Shown here piece by piece: positions 25,679-33,722 of a stretch of 64,000 nt of DNA. Origin of the DNA: Enterocloster lavalensis (GTDB lineage Bacteria > Bacillota > Clostridia > Lachnospirales > Lachnospiraceae). The stretch is from positions 184,922 through 248,921 of the forward strand of contig NZ_CABJCG010000005.1 in assembly GCF_902364025.1 (NCBI RefSeq), given 5' to 3'. The translations under genes and the position numbers were made by a program. The notes under the pieces were generated by a model, which was not told the origin of the DNA, searched no databases, and saw only the letters and a list, made by a program, of their open reading frames with translations. Position 1 is the first letter of the stretch. Every line of letters starts with the position of its first letter.

Positions 25679-25912
25679 CTATAACGCCAGAACAAGACAC
25701 CGTATGCCATGTTTGGACTTTACTCGATATCCTACAGAAATAATAACATCCAAATTATAGTGAGCAACCTGCCGTACTACGATTCTTTCCCCTTCTTTTT
25801 GAACTATCGCAAAATTTGCGACAGTTGAGGCCTGATCCTGCAGTTCCTTTTTCAAAGCATTATTAATATGTTTTCCAATTGTTTTTACATCACGCTCAAA
25901 CAATTCGGCCAT
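25679..25912 (-). pseudogene. RhuM-family gene fragment
   Basis: The 77-residue frame reads QMAELFERDVKTIGKHINNA, then VANFAIVQKEGERIV and YNLDVIISVGYRVKSKHG, which match the N-terminal DNA-binding part of RhuM/virulence-type proteins (usual length about 330). The frame stays open a little upstream of the ATG (LNRNQMAELF). Downstream the expected FRIWAT segment is replaced by RCLVLAL and a TAG at 25679-25681. Reading on past that stop gives a plausible continuation (GLLTRY). So a nonsense mutation and loss of most of the gene are likely. Base composition is more AT-rich than its neighbours, as for acquired DNA. Confidence 0.65.
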
Positions 25913-25979
25913 TTGATTTCGGTTTAAACATGGGAATAAAAGAATTGCTGCTGCTATTTTCTTATATTTTATGGATAGG

Positions 25980-26180
25980 AATCAGGCGCTATTTCGGGAT
26001 GGGAAAAGGTGATTGCTGACCATACATTGGTGGCCCTGACAATTATGATTGCAGAATCAAGGCCAGAAGCTTCGTGAACTGGATTTATATGATTATTTTA
26101 CAGAGGCGTGTGAGGAACTTTATATCCAGGTTTTTGAGGAATGGGCGGATCGAAACGGATTGGATTTCAAAAAGCAGTAA
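25980..26180 (+). pseudogene. Unrecognised decayed coding remnant
   Basis: Two plus-strand frames carry protein-like sequence that join only through a frameshift. One reads ADHTLVALTIMIAES and stops at 26084-26086. The other, open from 26049, reads GQKLRELDLYDYFTEACEEL and continues YIQVFEEWADRNGLDFKKQ to TAA at 26180. No ribosome site or start precedes the second part. I do not recognise the family. Its position beside the RhuM fragment suggests remains of one acquired segment. Confidence 0.4.
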
Positions 26181-26330
26181 AGTGAAGTGGCGTCTGCCGG
26201 TGCAGCAGACCCTCGGCTGCTTTAAAAGTTAAGGCAGCCTGCCCATCATTTTTCCACCAAACGCTAGGAAATCCCCTCCGTTTGTGCTATACTGGGAGAT
26301 ACTTACAAAGAGAAGGGGAGGCAGGCAATT

Positions 26331-26924
26331 ATGGACAAAGTGATTACAGTAAGCCGTGAATTCGGCAGTGGCGGCCGGGAATTGGGGGTACGCCTGGCGG
26401 AACATTTTGGGATTCCCTTTTACGATAAGGAGCTGATCTCCATGGCGGCGGATCACGCCGATATGGCGGAGACGGCATTCCAGCACTACGATGAGAAGCT
26501 TCCGGACATGCATGACCCGTTGGACCGGCATTATTACAACCCATTCTCCGCGGTGTACAAGGTGCCTATGTCGGATCAGATTTTTGTGGCGCAGTCCAGT
26601 TTTATCCGACGCCTTGCGGAACAGGGCCCCTGCGTGATTGTGGGACGCTGCGCGGACCGTGTGCTGACGGACAGCGTTAATCTGTTCATTTACGCGAAAA
26701 TGAAGGACCGAGTGAAGCGTATGGTATCCCTGGAGCCGGAGGCGGATCCCCAGGAGATGGAGAAGCGGATTCGTGAGGTGGACCGCAAGCGCAAGGATTA
26801 TTACCAGTATTATACCGGGGCTCAGTGGGGCAGGGCTCAGAATTATCACCTGTGCGTGGAGAGCGGACTGGTGGGCGTGGACGGTTGCCTGCGGGCGGCG
26901 TTGGCGTATCTGGGTGAGAATTGA
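26331..26924 (+). CDS. Cytidylate kinase-like family protein
   Basis: Protein of 197 residues behind GGGGAGG. It begins with the P-loop variant ITVSREFGSGGRELGVRLAEHFGIPFYDK, diagnostic of the Cytidylate_kin2 family. VIVGRCADRVL and the RIREVDRKRKDYYQYYTGAQWG lid segment follow. Proteins of this family are assumed to phosphorylate a nucleotide or small molecule; the true substrate is not known. It is monocistronic: a TATACT -10 like sequence is at 26288-26293, and a bidirectional terminator follows. Confidence 0.85.
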   Translation: MDKVITVSREFGSGGRELGVRLAEHFGIPFYDKELISMAADHADMAETAFQHYDEKLPDMHDPLDRHYYNPFSAVYKVPMSDQIFVAQSSFIRRLAEQGPCVIVGRCADRVLTDSVNLFIYAKMKDRVKRMVSLEPEADPQEMEKRIREVDRKRKDYYQYYTGAQWGRAQNYHLCVESGLVGVDGCLRAALAYLGEN

Positions 26925-26970
26925 TGTGAACGATAGCCGCGTTTACGCGTTGTCAAAGCGGATTTTTAAG

Positions 26971-27016
26971 AAAAGGGGGCGGATAACCTGCAACTTCAGG
27001 TTTTCCGCCCCCTTTT
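26971..27016. terminator. Bidirectional terminator between convergent genes
   Basis: AAAAGGGGGCGGA pairs with TCCGCCCCCTTTT, with an additional inner ACCTG/CAGGT stem. The flanking A- and T-runs let it work for both the kinase-like gene and the converging blaR1-like gene. Confidence 0.9.
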
Positions 27017-27036
27017 CCATGGGAAATACTGATTCA

Positions 27037-29283
27037 TTAGGCGTCCGGGGAGAAAAAGCCGTACCCGGTTGCCAGATTATGCAGGCCGTAGCAGCCCAGC
27101 TGATCCCTGGCATCGATAAACTGGCGGCGGCCCGGCCACCAGGTCCAAAACTGAAGGGCGCCGTACAATTCTGTACCAGGAGCATATCCTGTGGCCTCAG
27201 GGGTGTAAAGGAGGAAGGCAGAACCGGGCCCCAGGGGCGCGCCGTCCGGGCCATCCAGCCCATAGGGGCCGCTGGAGATATAGCGGATGCCGTTTTCGCG
27301 CCACTCTTCGCCTAGTGGATGACCGGTGTCCAGCACCAACTCCTTCAACGTCAGGGACCAGGAGGCGTCGGTGAGACGGGCGAAATCCCCAAAGTTTCCG
27401 TGGAACCGGCAGATGTACTGCACGTCTGCGTCGGAGTCGGTATATTCTCCTGCAAAGGAACCGTCCGGGTTCAGGGTAAGGGTGGTCCGCCATGCCCCGG
27501 CTCCGCTGAGAAATTCCATTTCCAAAGGATGGTTTAAGGGCAGGAAATCGGTTTTCACGGGAACGGCGGGCGTCTGAGTGAGGGTCATAGCTGTCTGAAA
27601 ATCCTGTAGATTTTCAGACATGGTTTTCAAGGGATCTCTGGTGAAGGTCCCGTCTAAATCGTCCAGCCACCACAGTGTTTCGGCCAGCGTTCCAGCTTGA
27701 TCGAAGGCGGCTTGAAGGTCCGCGTGGGTATTGAAGAGCTGGACGCTGTGGGCCAGCAGGCCGTTAAGTTCATCCACAAACGTAGAGATGGCTATAGGGT
27801 CGAATGTTCCGTGGAAGGGTGCGCTGAAATTGGTGTCAAAGGAGATACTTTTTTGCTGTACCGTGGTTTCCACACCGTCTTTCAGGAAAAAGAGTTCATA
27901 GTGATAGGAGAAATTCCCCTGATACATGGTGGGCCGGTAGCGCAGCAGATAATCTTCCCCATCCAGGGTACATAGGAAGAGGGCGTTCCATTCCGATGGT
28001 GCACGGCTGCCCCATGCCGACCAGATTTTTGTCCCGTTCTCCTGGAAATCCAGCGAAAGCTCATTTCCGGTTTCGGACAGACGCAGTGTCTCCGGGATAC
28101 CGTTGTGGTTTACATCCGTTTCAGGAAGGCCTTTTTCAGAGGGGGTATCGCCCGTGTTGGGTGAGGCCGGTGTTGACGGGAGGAGAGACTGGGAGTGGCC
28201 GTTCTGCTCATGTTGTCCGGATTGTTCAGGCTTCCCAGATTGCCCATCCAGCCCGGTTCTCCCACTAACCCCCGCCATTTTGGCATTCCGGTCAGTGGCC
28301 AGAGCCGTCCCGGCGGCCAGCACTGTGATCAGGGCCAGATTTATGACCCACAGCGCTGGCTTTTTATAATGCAGCACATGTTTGATCCGGCTTTGCAATC
28401 TGCTGTCCCCAAATGCCAGGGGGCCGATTGGGAGCCGTTTCCCGGTGGAGAGCCGCAGCAGGGTGGAAGAGTAATCGGCCCGGATATCCCGGCCAATGTT
28501 TCGCAGAACTGCCTCGTCACAGGATATTTCCATATCCCTTCCGGCCAGATAAAAGGCCAGCCAGACCAATGGATTAAACCAGTGTATAACCGCCGCCAGC
28601 CACGCCAGGGCCCGGAGACAGGGATCCAGCCTTCGAATGTGGGTCCGCTCATGAAACAGGATGTACTCCCGCTCTTCTTTGGGAAGGTCCGAGGGCAAAA
28701 AGATTCTGGGCCGGAACAGTCCCAGCACAAAGGGGGAGGAAATGTGATCGGCCAGCCAGACCTGTCTCTCCCCCGCAAGGGGAGTGGCCCCCAAAAGCCG
28801 CCGTTGCAGCTGTAATAGAGAGATTAAACTGTAGAGAAGCAACCCTGTTGCACCGCACAGCCAGACAGCCGTCGCGATTGCCAGCAGACCAACAGGGGAG
28901 GTGGCAGACTGTGCAGCCCGGCCTTCCTGGAAATCCGTGATTCCGCCTGTATCCGCTGACTCCTCCGCCACGACAAGAGTATCCGGATCGCTGGAAATGT
29001 TGGCCGCGCCGGAGGAATCAGGTGCGCCCAGGTGGTCGGCCACACGCAGGGGGTCCGTCACCTCCAACCTCCGCTCCAGCAAAACCGGCATTCCGCTGGG
29101 AATAATACCCACCGGGCTTACGAAGGTTATGGGGCAGAGCAGCCGGAACAGTACCGCCGCCCACAGGGCGTAGGAGAACACCCTGGGCGCTTTTCGCAGG
29201 AATAAGCGGAGAAACAGCACAAGTAAAATGACGAGACTTGCCGTCCCGCTCATTGAGAGTACCATCAGGAACAGACCGCGCAT
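27037..29283 (-). CDS. BlaR1/MecR1-type M56 metallopeptidase with unusual C-terminal region
   Basis: Protein of 748 residues, starting 5 bp after the blaI-like stop behind GCAGGAGGTG. The N-terminal part has the multi-helix M56 domain: three membrane segments, then the zinc site HERTH (ILFHERTHIRRLDP) and the following WFNPLVW helix. A fourth membrane segment is LWVINLALITVLAAGTALA. In BlaR1 a penicillin-binding sensor domain comes next. Here instead there is a Ser/Gly/Gln-rich linker and a region of about 400 residues with no SxxK beta-lactam-binding signature that I can see, ending in a beta-rich part (FAGEYTDSDADVQYICRFHG). It probably senses something other than a beta-lactam and cleaves the BlaI-like repressor. 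Confidence 0.85.
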   Translation of the reverse strand: MRGLFLMVLSMSGTASLVILLVLFLRLFLRKAPRVFSYALWAAVLFRLLCPITFVSPVGIIPSGMPVLLERRLEVTDPLRVADHLGAPDSSGAANISSDPDTLVVAEESADTGGITDFQEGRAAQSATSPVGLLAIATAVWLCGATGLLLYSLISLLQLQRRLLGATPLAGERQVWLADHISSPFVLGLFRPRIFLPSDLPKEEREYILFHERTHIRRLDPCLRALAWLAAVIHWFNPLVWLAFYLAGRDMEISCDEAVLRNIGRDIRADYSSTLLRLSTGKRLPIGPLAFGDSRLQSRIKHVLHYKKPALWVINLALITVLAAGTALATDRNAKMAGVSGRTGLDGQSGKPEQSGQHEQNGHSQSLLPSTPASPNTGDTPSEKGLPETDVNHNGIPETLRLSETGNELSLDFQENGTKIWSAWGSRAPSEWNALFLCTLDGEDYLLRYRPTMYQGNFSYHYELFFLKDGVETTVQQKSISFDTNFSAPFHGTFDPIAISTFVDELNGLLAHSVQLFNTHADLQAAFDQAGTLAETLWWLDDLDGTFTRDPLKTMSENLQDFQTAMTLTQTPAVPVKTDFLPLNHPLEMEFLSGAGAWRTTLTLNPDGSFAGEYTDSDADVQYICRFHGNFGDFARLTDASWSLTLKELVLDTGHPLGEEWRENGIRYISSGPYGLDGPDGAPLGPGSAFLLYTPEATGYAPGTELYGALQFWTWWPGRRQFIDARDQLGCYGLHNLATGYGFFSPDA

Positions 29284-29287
29284 GTCC

Positions 29288-29647
29288 TCACCTCCTGCTC
29301 TTGTCGATGAGCTGCTGGAGCTGGTCGATCTCCTCGTTGCTCAGCTTTTTTCGAAACGTAAAGGCGGTGAGGAATTTTGGCAGGGATCCGTCAAATGCCT
29401 CCTCCACGAATTCCTCGCTTTGAAGGGCGGAGAATTCCTCCCGGCTCAGCAGAGAGGTCACCACTCCACCGTCGTTTTGTACAATACCCCGCTGGCACAG
29501 CCGCCGCAAGACGGTATAGGTGGTGGATTTTTTCCAGGACAGCGTTTCGCGGCACAGCTCTGCCAGCCTGCCGGAGGTCAGCGGTTCGTTGTCCCAGATC
29601 AGCGCGGCGAACTTTGCCTCTATTTCGCCCAGTCTGTACTGTGTCAT
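29288..29647 (-). CDS. BlaI/MecI/CopY-family transcriptional repressor
   Basis: Protein of 119 residues with a winged-helix domain (LGEIEAKFAALIWDNEPLTSGRLAEL, KSTTYTVLRRLCQRGIV) and a C-terminal dimerisation helix region (SNEEIDQLQQLIDKSRR) that is the usual target of BlaR1-dependent inactivation. It represses its own promoter and the linked metallopeptidase gene through two operator boxes just upstream (29671-29718). Note that the product is a regulator, so no resistance enzyme is implied; none is encoded nearby. Confidence 0.93.
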   Translation of the reverse strand: MTQYRLGEIEAKFAALIWDNEPLTSGRLAELCRETLSWKKSTTYTVLRRLCQRGIVQNDGGVVTSLLSREEFSALQSEEFVEEAFDGSLPKFLTAFTFRKKLSNEEIDQLQQLIDKSRR

Positions 29648-29670
29648 ATTTTGCAGCTCCTTTTTAAATG

Positions 29671-29726
29671 TTGGTTTACAAGTTGTAGCCTACTGCTAGT
29701 CTACATCATGTAAACCAATCTGTCAA
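29671..29726 (-). promoter_or_regulatory. blaI-like promoter with paired operator boxes
   Basis: On the minus strand, -35 TTGACA (29726-29721), a 17-base spacer and -10 TAGACT (29703-29698) make a good SigA promoter. Two dyads of the BlaI TACA-TGTA type, TACATCATGTA (29702-29712) and TACAAGTTGTA (29677-29687), have centres 25 bp apart. They lie in a larger perfect inverted repeat TTGGTTTACA / TGTAAACCAA (29671-29680 and 29709-29718). One dyad overlaps the -10 region. Confidence 0.85.
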
Positions 29727-30367
29727 GAAGCCGTATCGCTGTCGCACGGCAATGTTTTCATAAGGGCATAAAAATACTCATGCTTACCAGTACGAAAATA
29801 TTCATACCAGGCCTCAAGCGTGTCTGATTGAAATACATCTAAATACTCGATTATTTGCCTCGCCCACAGTAAAGCCCCGGCGCAGCCGGCTGTAATCAGA
29901 TTGTGGTCCGCCACCGACGGCTGATCGACGTAAAAGCGTTGCCCTTTATAACCGGGGGAAAACATGTCAAGAAATCCCGGTCCATTGCTGGTATGCGGAC
30001 GCTGATCCAGAAGCCCACAGCCCGCCAGCGCTGTGGTGGCCCCGCAGATTGCGCATACCGCGGCGCCTGCAGATAGAAACTCACCTGCTTTTTCAATAAC
30101 AGCGCCGTGCCTTGGGTCGCTCCAGGTATTTGCGCCCGGCAAAATGAGCATACTCGTCTCATCCGCAACCATCTCATCAATTAAGCAGTCAGGCACAATC
30201 GTCAGTCCGCCCATGGTAGTGACGGTTTCCCGGGAAGCGCTGACCGTTTTGAGTGACACACGCTGCGCACCCTTCTTGAAAAAACGCCCGGAGTTCAGCT
30301 CTGCGGTGACATACCCCAATTCCCAGTCGGCCAATGTATCGAGAACGTAAACATAGATTGTAAACAT
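29723..30367 (-). CDS. DJ-1/PfpI-family (class I glutamine amidotransferase-like) protein
   Basis: Protein of 214 residues from ATG 30367, preceded by GGAGG; a longer frame upstream lacks a ribosome site. It has the DJ-1 fold: N-terminal TIYVYVLDTLADWELGYV, a LILPGANTW strand, and a nucleophile elbow AAVCAICGATTALAGCGLL with a cysteine in CAICG. Members are deglycases, chaperones or unknown hydrolases, so no reaction is assigned. Its 3' end reaches the blaI promoter. It is divergent from a YafY-type regulator with which it shares an operator-bearing intergenic region, so it is the likely regulated target. Confidence 0.87.
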   Translation of the reverse strand: MFTIYVYVLDTLADWELGYVTAELNSGRFFKKGAQRVSLKTVSASRETVTTMGGLTIVPDCLIDEMVADETSMLILPGANTWSDPRHGAVIEKAGEFLSAGAAVCAICGATTALAGCGLLDQRPHTSNGPGFLDMFSPGYKGQRFYVDQPSVADHNLITAGCAGALLWARQIIEYLDVFQSDTLEAWYEYFRTGKHEYFYALMKTLPCDSDTAS

Positions 30368-30400
30368 AAAATTCCTCCATTTTAATTTTCTTGTATAGCG

Positions 30401-30413
30401 CTGTCTCTGACAG
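30401..30413. promoter_or_regulatory. Palindrome in DJ-1-like gene leader
   Basis: CTGTC-TCT-GACAG is a perfect 5-bp inverted repeat 34 bp upstream of the DJ-1-like start. It could be a second operator in the divergent region. Confidence 0.35.
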
Positions 30414-30431
30414 AATTTTACCATGTGATTG

Positions 30432-30460
30432 TTGACAACAGTATGGCCATAATCCATACT
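30432..30460 (+). promoter_or_regulatory. Promoter of YafY regulator with overlapping operator
   Basis: -35 TTGACA (30432-30437), 17 bases, -10 CATACT (30455-30460). A perfect 7-bp inverted repeat AGTATGG / CCATACT (30440-30446 and 30454-30460) covers the spacer and -10. This fits autoregulation by the product. The promoter lies downstream of the earliest in-frame ATG at 30425, which excludes that start. Confidence 0.7.
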
Positions 30461-30493
30461 AATAAAAAAGAAATGTTAAAGGGCGGTTGTCAG

Positions 30494-31426
30494 ATGAAAA
30501 CAGACAGGCTTGTGAGCATTATCATGATGCTTCTGGACAAAGAGCGCGTAAGCGCGCAGGAATTAGCAGACAGATTTGAGGTTTCACCCCGGACCATTTA
30601 CCGCGACATAGAGACCATCAACATGGCGGGGATTCCGGTCCGCTCAACGCCGGGGGTGGGCGGGGGTTTTGAAATCATGCAGGAGTACAAGCTCGATAAA
30701 AATGTTTTTTCCGCTGCCGACCTCTCCGCCATCCTGATGGGGCTGTCCAGCCTTTCCGGAATGGTGCGGGGAAATGAACTGGTAAACGCCCTTGCAAAGG
30801 TCAGGCGTTTCATCCCCGCTGACAGAGCCAAAGAAATTGAACTGAGAGCAAACCAGATATATATCGATTTAAGTCCCTGGATGGGCAACCGGAATATTCA
30901 GCCCTATCTGGAACTGGTCAAAACGGCTTTGCAGGAAAGCAGGATGCTTTCATTTGAATACGCGGACCGCTTCGGAAATAAGACGGTGCGGACGGTGGAG
31001 CCGTACCAGATTGTATTGAAGGGCAGCCATTGGTATTTTCAGGGATATTGCCGCAAACGAGAAGATTTTCGCCTGTTCCGACTATCCCGCATTTCAAGCC
31101 TGCAAATGAGCCGGGAAACGTTTTCGCCGCGGGATTATCAAAAACCGGTTTTGGATTTTGGGGATATTTTGAAAACCATGCAGACAACCATCAAGCTTCG
31201 CGTTCAAAAATCTGCGATGGACCGTCTGCTCGATTTTTGCACCTGCGAACATGCTGTGCCGGACGGCGAGGAATATTATATTGTAAACTTCCCGTTCATT
31301 GAAAATGAATATTACTACGATATTCTGATCAGCTTCGGGAATCAATGCGAGTGTCTGGAGCCGCCGCATGTCCGTGCAGAAATGAAACGCCGGATACAAA
31401 ATATGGCCGCCCTATATGATGGTTAA
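30494..31426 (+). CDS. YafY-type transcriptional regulator (HTH + WYL domain)
   Basis: Protein of 310 residues from ATG 30494, supported by the promoter position and an AAAGGGCGG upstream. An N-terminal HTH_11 (DKERVSAQELADRFEVSPRTIYRDIETI) is followed by a WYL ligand-binding domain (LSFEYADRFGNKTVRTVEPYQIVLKGSHWYF; FRLSRI) and the WYL C-terminal extension. Such proteins bind small ligands or nucleic acid ends and regulate a neighbour, here presumably the divergent DJ-1-like gene. Confidence 0.9.
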   Translation: MKTDRLVSIIMMLLDKERVSAQELADRFEVSPRTIYRDIETINMAGIPVRSTPGVGGGFEIMQEYKLDKNVFSAADLSAILMGLSSLSGMVRGNELVNALAKVRRFIPADRAKEIELRANQIYIDLSPWMGNRNIQPYLELVKTALQESRMLSFEYADRFGNKTVRTVEPYQIVLKGSHWYFQGYCRKREDFRLFRLSRISSLQMSRETFSPRDYQKPVLDFGDILKTMQTTIKLRVQKSAMDRLLDFCTCEHAVPDGEEYYIVNFPFIENEYYYDILISFGNQCECLEPPHVRAEMKRRIQNMAALYDG

Positions 31427-31527
31427 AAATCATTTTGAATGGTGGTAAATCTTAGCAGCATATTTTAAGAGGCCGGGCTCATACTAAGAAGGTACAAAGG
31501 AAGTACAAATCAGAAACAGGTGAGTCC

Positions 31528-32586
31528 ATGGAAAAGCCCGGTAAGAAACTGAAGAAATTAATTGTCATAACAGGAACCACGGGAGTGGTGTGCGCAGGAT
31601 TCCGGTATCTGCTGCCCCTCGTGGCTCCTTTTTTCATAGGATATTTGGTTGCGCTTATGCTGCGCCCCTCGGCGCGCTTTTTGTCCTACCGCCTGCGGCT
31701 GCGTATTAAGGGAAAGACCCGCCATCTGCCCATCGGAGTGGTGGGAGGCGCGGAATTTCTGCTGCTGATCACACTGCTGGGGGCGGGGCTGTACTGGGGG
31801 CTTGTGAAGCTATGCCAGGAAGGCAAGATGCTGGCGCTCCAGCTGCCCATCTGGGTGGAACAGTTCGACCGCTGGCTGACGGGGAGCTGCCGGGAAATGG
31901 AGCAGACCTTCGGCCTGCGGGAGGGCCGGGTGGCCGATGTGGTCAGCGAGATGCTGACCAATCTGATCCAGGCGGGCAAGCAGTCGGCCATGCCGGTGCT
32001 GATGGCCAACTCCGTCACGGTAATCCGCTGGGGAGTGGGAATTATCGTGGTGTTTGTCGTGCTGTTCCTGGCCGTGGTGCTCTCGCTCCAGGAAATGGAC
32101 GATCTTCGGGTGCGGCGGGACCTGTCCGTGTTCCGGCGGGAATTTTCAATGATCGGGAAACGCATCGTGCACACGGGCAAGGCCTGGTTTAAAACCCAGG
32201 GTATCATCCTCAGCCTGATTACCATGCTGTGCATTCTGGGGATGGCGGCCATCGGCAACCCTTACTATATTATGGCGGGAATCGGGATCGGGGTGCTGGA
32301 CGCCCTGCCTATTTTCGGAACGGGAACGGTGCTGATCCCGTGGAGCCTCATTTGCCTGTTCATGGGGCGGTGGGGGAGGGCGCTGGCGCTGTTTGCATTG
32401 TACCTGATCTGTTATCTGATCCGGGAATATCTGGAAACAAAGCTGATGTCCAACCAGGTGGGACTGTCTCCGCTGGAAACGCTGGCGGCGGTGTACGTTG
32501 GCTTGCAGCTGTTTGGATTCCTGGGATTTATATTGGGGCCTCTGGGGCTGCTGCTGATCGAGGATCTGGTGGAAGCGTGGACGTAA
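31528..32586 (+). CDS. AI-2E family (YtvI/TqsA-like) integral membrane protein
   Basis: Protein of 352 residues. Hydrophobic segments at the N-terminus (LLPLVAPFFIGYLVALML), a central amphipathic stretch, and the C-terminal helices with the family signature (YYIMAGIGIGVLDALPIFGTGTVLIPW, SNQVGLSPLETLAAVYVGLQLFGFLGFILGPLGLLLI) identify it. In spore formers, YtvI homologues are described as sporulation membrane proteins; other members export autoinducer-2 or ions. The function here is open. Its last 441 bases overlap an antisense reading frame of the converging P-loop gene. Confidence 0.87.
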   Translation: MEKPGKKLKKLIVITGTTGVVCAGFRYLLPLVAPFFIGYLVALMLRPSARFLSYRLRLRIKGKTRHLPIGVVGGAEFLLLITLLGAGLYWGLVKLCQEGKMLALQLPIWVEQFDRWLTGSCREMEQTFGLREGRVADVVSEMLTNLIQAGKQSAMPVLMANSVTVIRWGVGIIVVFVVLFLAVVLSLQEMDDLRVRRDLSVFRREFSMIGKRIVHTGKAWFKTQGIILSLITMLCILGMAAIGNPYYIMAGIGIGVLDALPIFGTGTVLIPWSLICLFMGRWGRALALFALYLICYLIREYLETKLMSNQVGLSPLETLAAVYVGLQLFGFLGFILGPLGLLLIEDLVEAWT

Positions 32587-33090
32587 GGGGGCCAGCCGGT
32601 CGATCGGATCTTTTAAATCCAGCAGGTACTGGTGGGGCTTCATTGCGATATGGATTCCGTAAGAATCCTTTCGCAGCGATTCCATCCAGTTGTCCCAGCC
32701 GCCGATAAAAATCTCGATAAAGTCGGGGGAATTTCCCCGGCTTTTAAAGCGTCTGAGGTATTCCTGCCTGGCCCCGGTTTCCGGATAACAGAGTACATAA
32801 GGAACACCGGCCTGCCCCAAACACCTCAGAACCCGCGCTACCGACGGAATGACAAGGTAGTCCTGTGGATTTTGCCGGTGGTATTCCAGAATTGCCTCCC
32901 GGTAGGAGGCCTCCCATCCAAAGATAAAATCCAGTTCCAGACTGGCCTTAAAGGACTCAACCGGCCGCCCGGAGGCCAAAAGCTTGTCAAAATTGGAATA
33001 CTTAAACGGCATACAGCCAAAATCCACTGCGTTTTCGACTTTTTGGCAAAAGGTGGTTTTGCCGATTCCTGAAAATCCGGCTATGATCAT
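32146..33090 (-). CDS. Small P-loop nucleoside-kinase-like protein with run-on C-terminus
   Basis: ATG 33090 is preceded by AAGGAGG. The protein starts MIIAGFSGIGKTTFC, a Walker A motif at residues 5-12. It continues with a conserved-looking body to about residue 165 (FIFGWEASYREAILEY, YVLCYPETGARQEYLRRFKSRG). The expected stop near 32600 is missing: the frame stays open through 441 bases antisense to the AI-2E gene and stops at 32146, giving 314 residues. The last 145 residues are Arg/Gln/Pro-rich antisense sequence. Either the stop was lost by mutation or the long tail is real. The nearest relatives I can think of are phage-type kinases of about 170-180 residues. Function unknown. Confidence 0.65.
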   Translation of the reverse strand: MIIAGFSGIGKTTFCQKVENAVDFGCMPFKYSNFDKLLASGRPVESFKASLELDFIFGWEASYREAILEYHRQNPQDYLVIPSVARVLRCLGQAGVPYVLCYPETGARQEYLRRFKSRGNSPDFIEIFIGGWDNWMESLRKDSYGIHIAMKPHQYLLDLKDPIDRLAPLRPRFHQILDQQQPQRPQYKSQESKQLQANVHRRQRFQRRQSHLVGHQLCFQIFPDQITDQVQCKQRQRPPPPPHEQANEAPRDQHRSRSENRQGVQHPDPDSRHNIVRVADGRHPQNAQHGNQAEDDTLGFKPGLARVHDAFPDH

Positions 33091-33722
33091 AGATACCTCC
33101 TTGGTTTGGTCGTGTAGAGGCGTTTCCAAAGCTGAAAATGCCACGTTATGATAATTGATTATAGGCCATGGTCGGAGGCCGCGCCAGTGCAGATTGCGTG
33201 CGGGGCCGTCGGCTTTGTGCGGCCTGTCAGGGGATACGCGGACAGGTATACAAAAAGCCGCCTTTTTGTGAACCGGTGTGGGACGGGGCGGGGGAATGCC
33301 GGCATGACTCAGCCGCCGTCTGGACGGTTGGGAAAATGCCGCCCCGGCCGCCGGAAAACACGTTACGGTACACTTCGTTCCCAGTAACACGCTTTGCAAT
33401 GCACAGAAACGGCAAAAATGCCGTTTCGCGCCGCTATCCTCGGGTTTTCTGTGACTTCCGCTGCGCTCCGCTCACAAAAAACGTCTCGCGGGACATTGCC
33501 TGTGAACCGTAACGAAAACACACGCAGCCAGCCGGAAAACACGCCCCAGGGCTGGTAAACAGGCTGGAAATGTGGTATGATATGCGAAAACCAGGATATG
33601 CCAAATGTGGGACGACATGGGATTGAAACGATGAAATGGACGCCGGAAACAGCGCATATCCGGCTAAGATGTCCGATCAAGGAATCTGCGGTGCAACAAT
33701 GACAGAAGGAGGGTTACATAAT
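33091..33722. other. 632-bp intergenic region without a convincing gene
   Basis: No frame with a ribosome site and recognisable protein was found. It holds a strong hairpin GAAACGGCA / TGCCGTTTC (33406-33427), not followed by T's, and the inverted pair CGTTACGGT (33361-33369) / ACCGTAACG (33506-33514). A -10-like TATGAT near 33574 may serve the ferredoxin gene. The arrangement could be an uncharacterised leader or the scar of a lost element. Confidence 0.4.

Noticed and set aside
30425..30493. Earlier start for the YafY regulator
   Set aside because: The promoter -35/-10 pair lies downstream of that ATG.
33406..33427. Hairpin as terminator for the P-loop gene region
   Set aside because: No T-run on either strand and it lies upstream of that gene, not after it.
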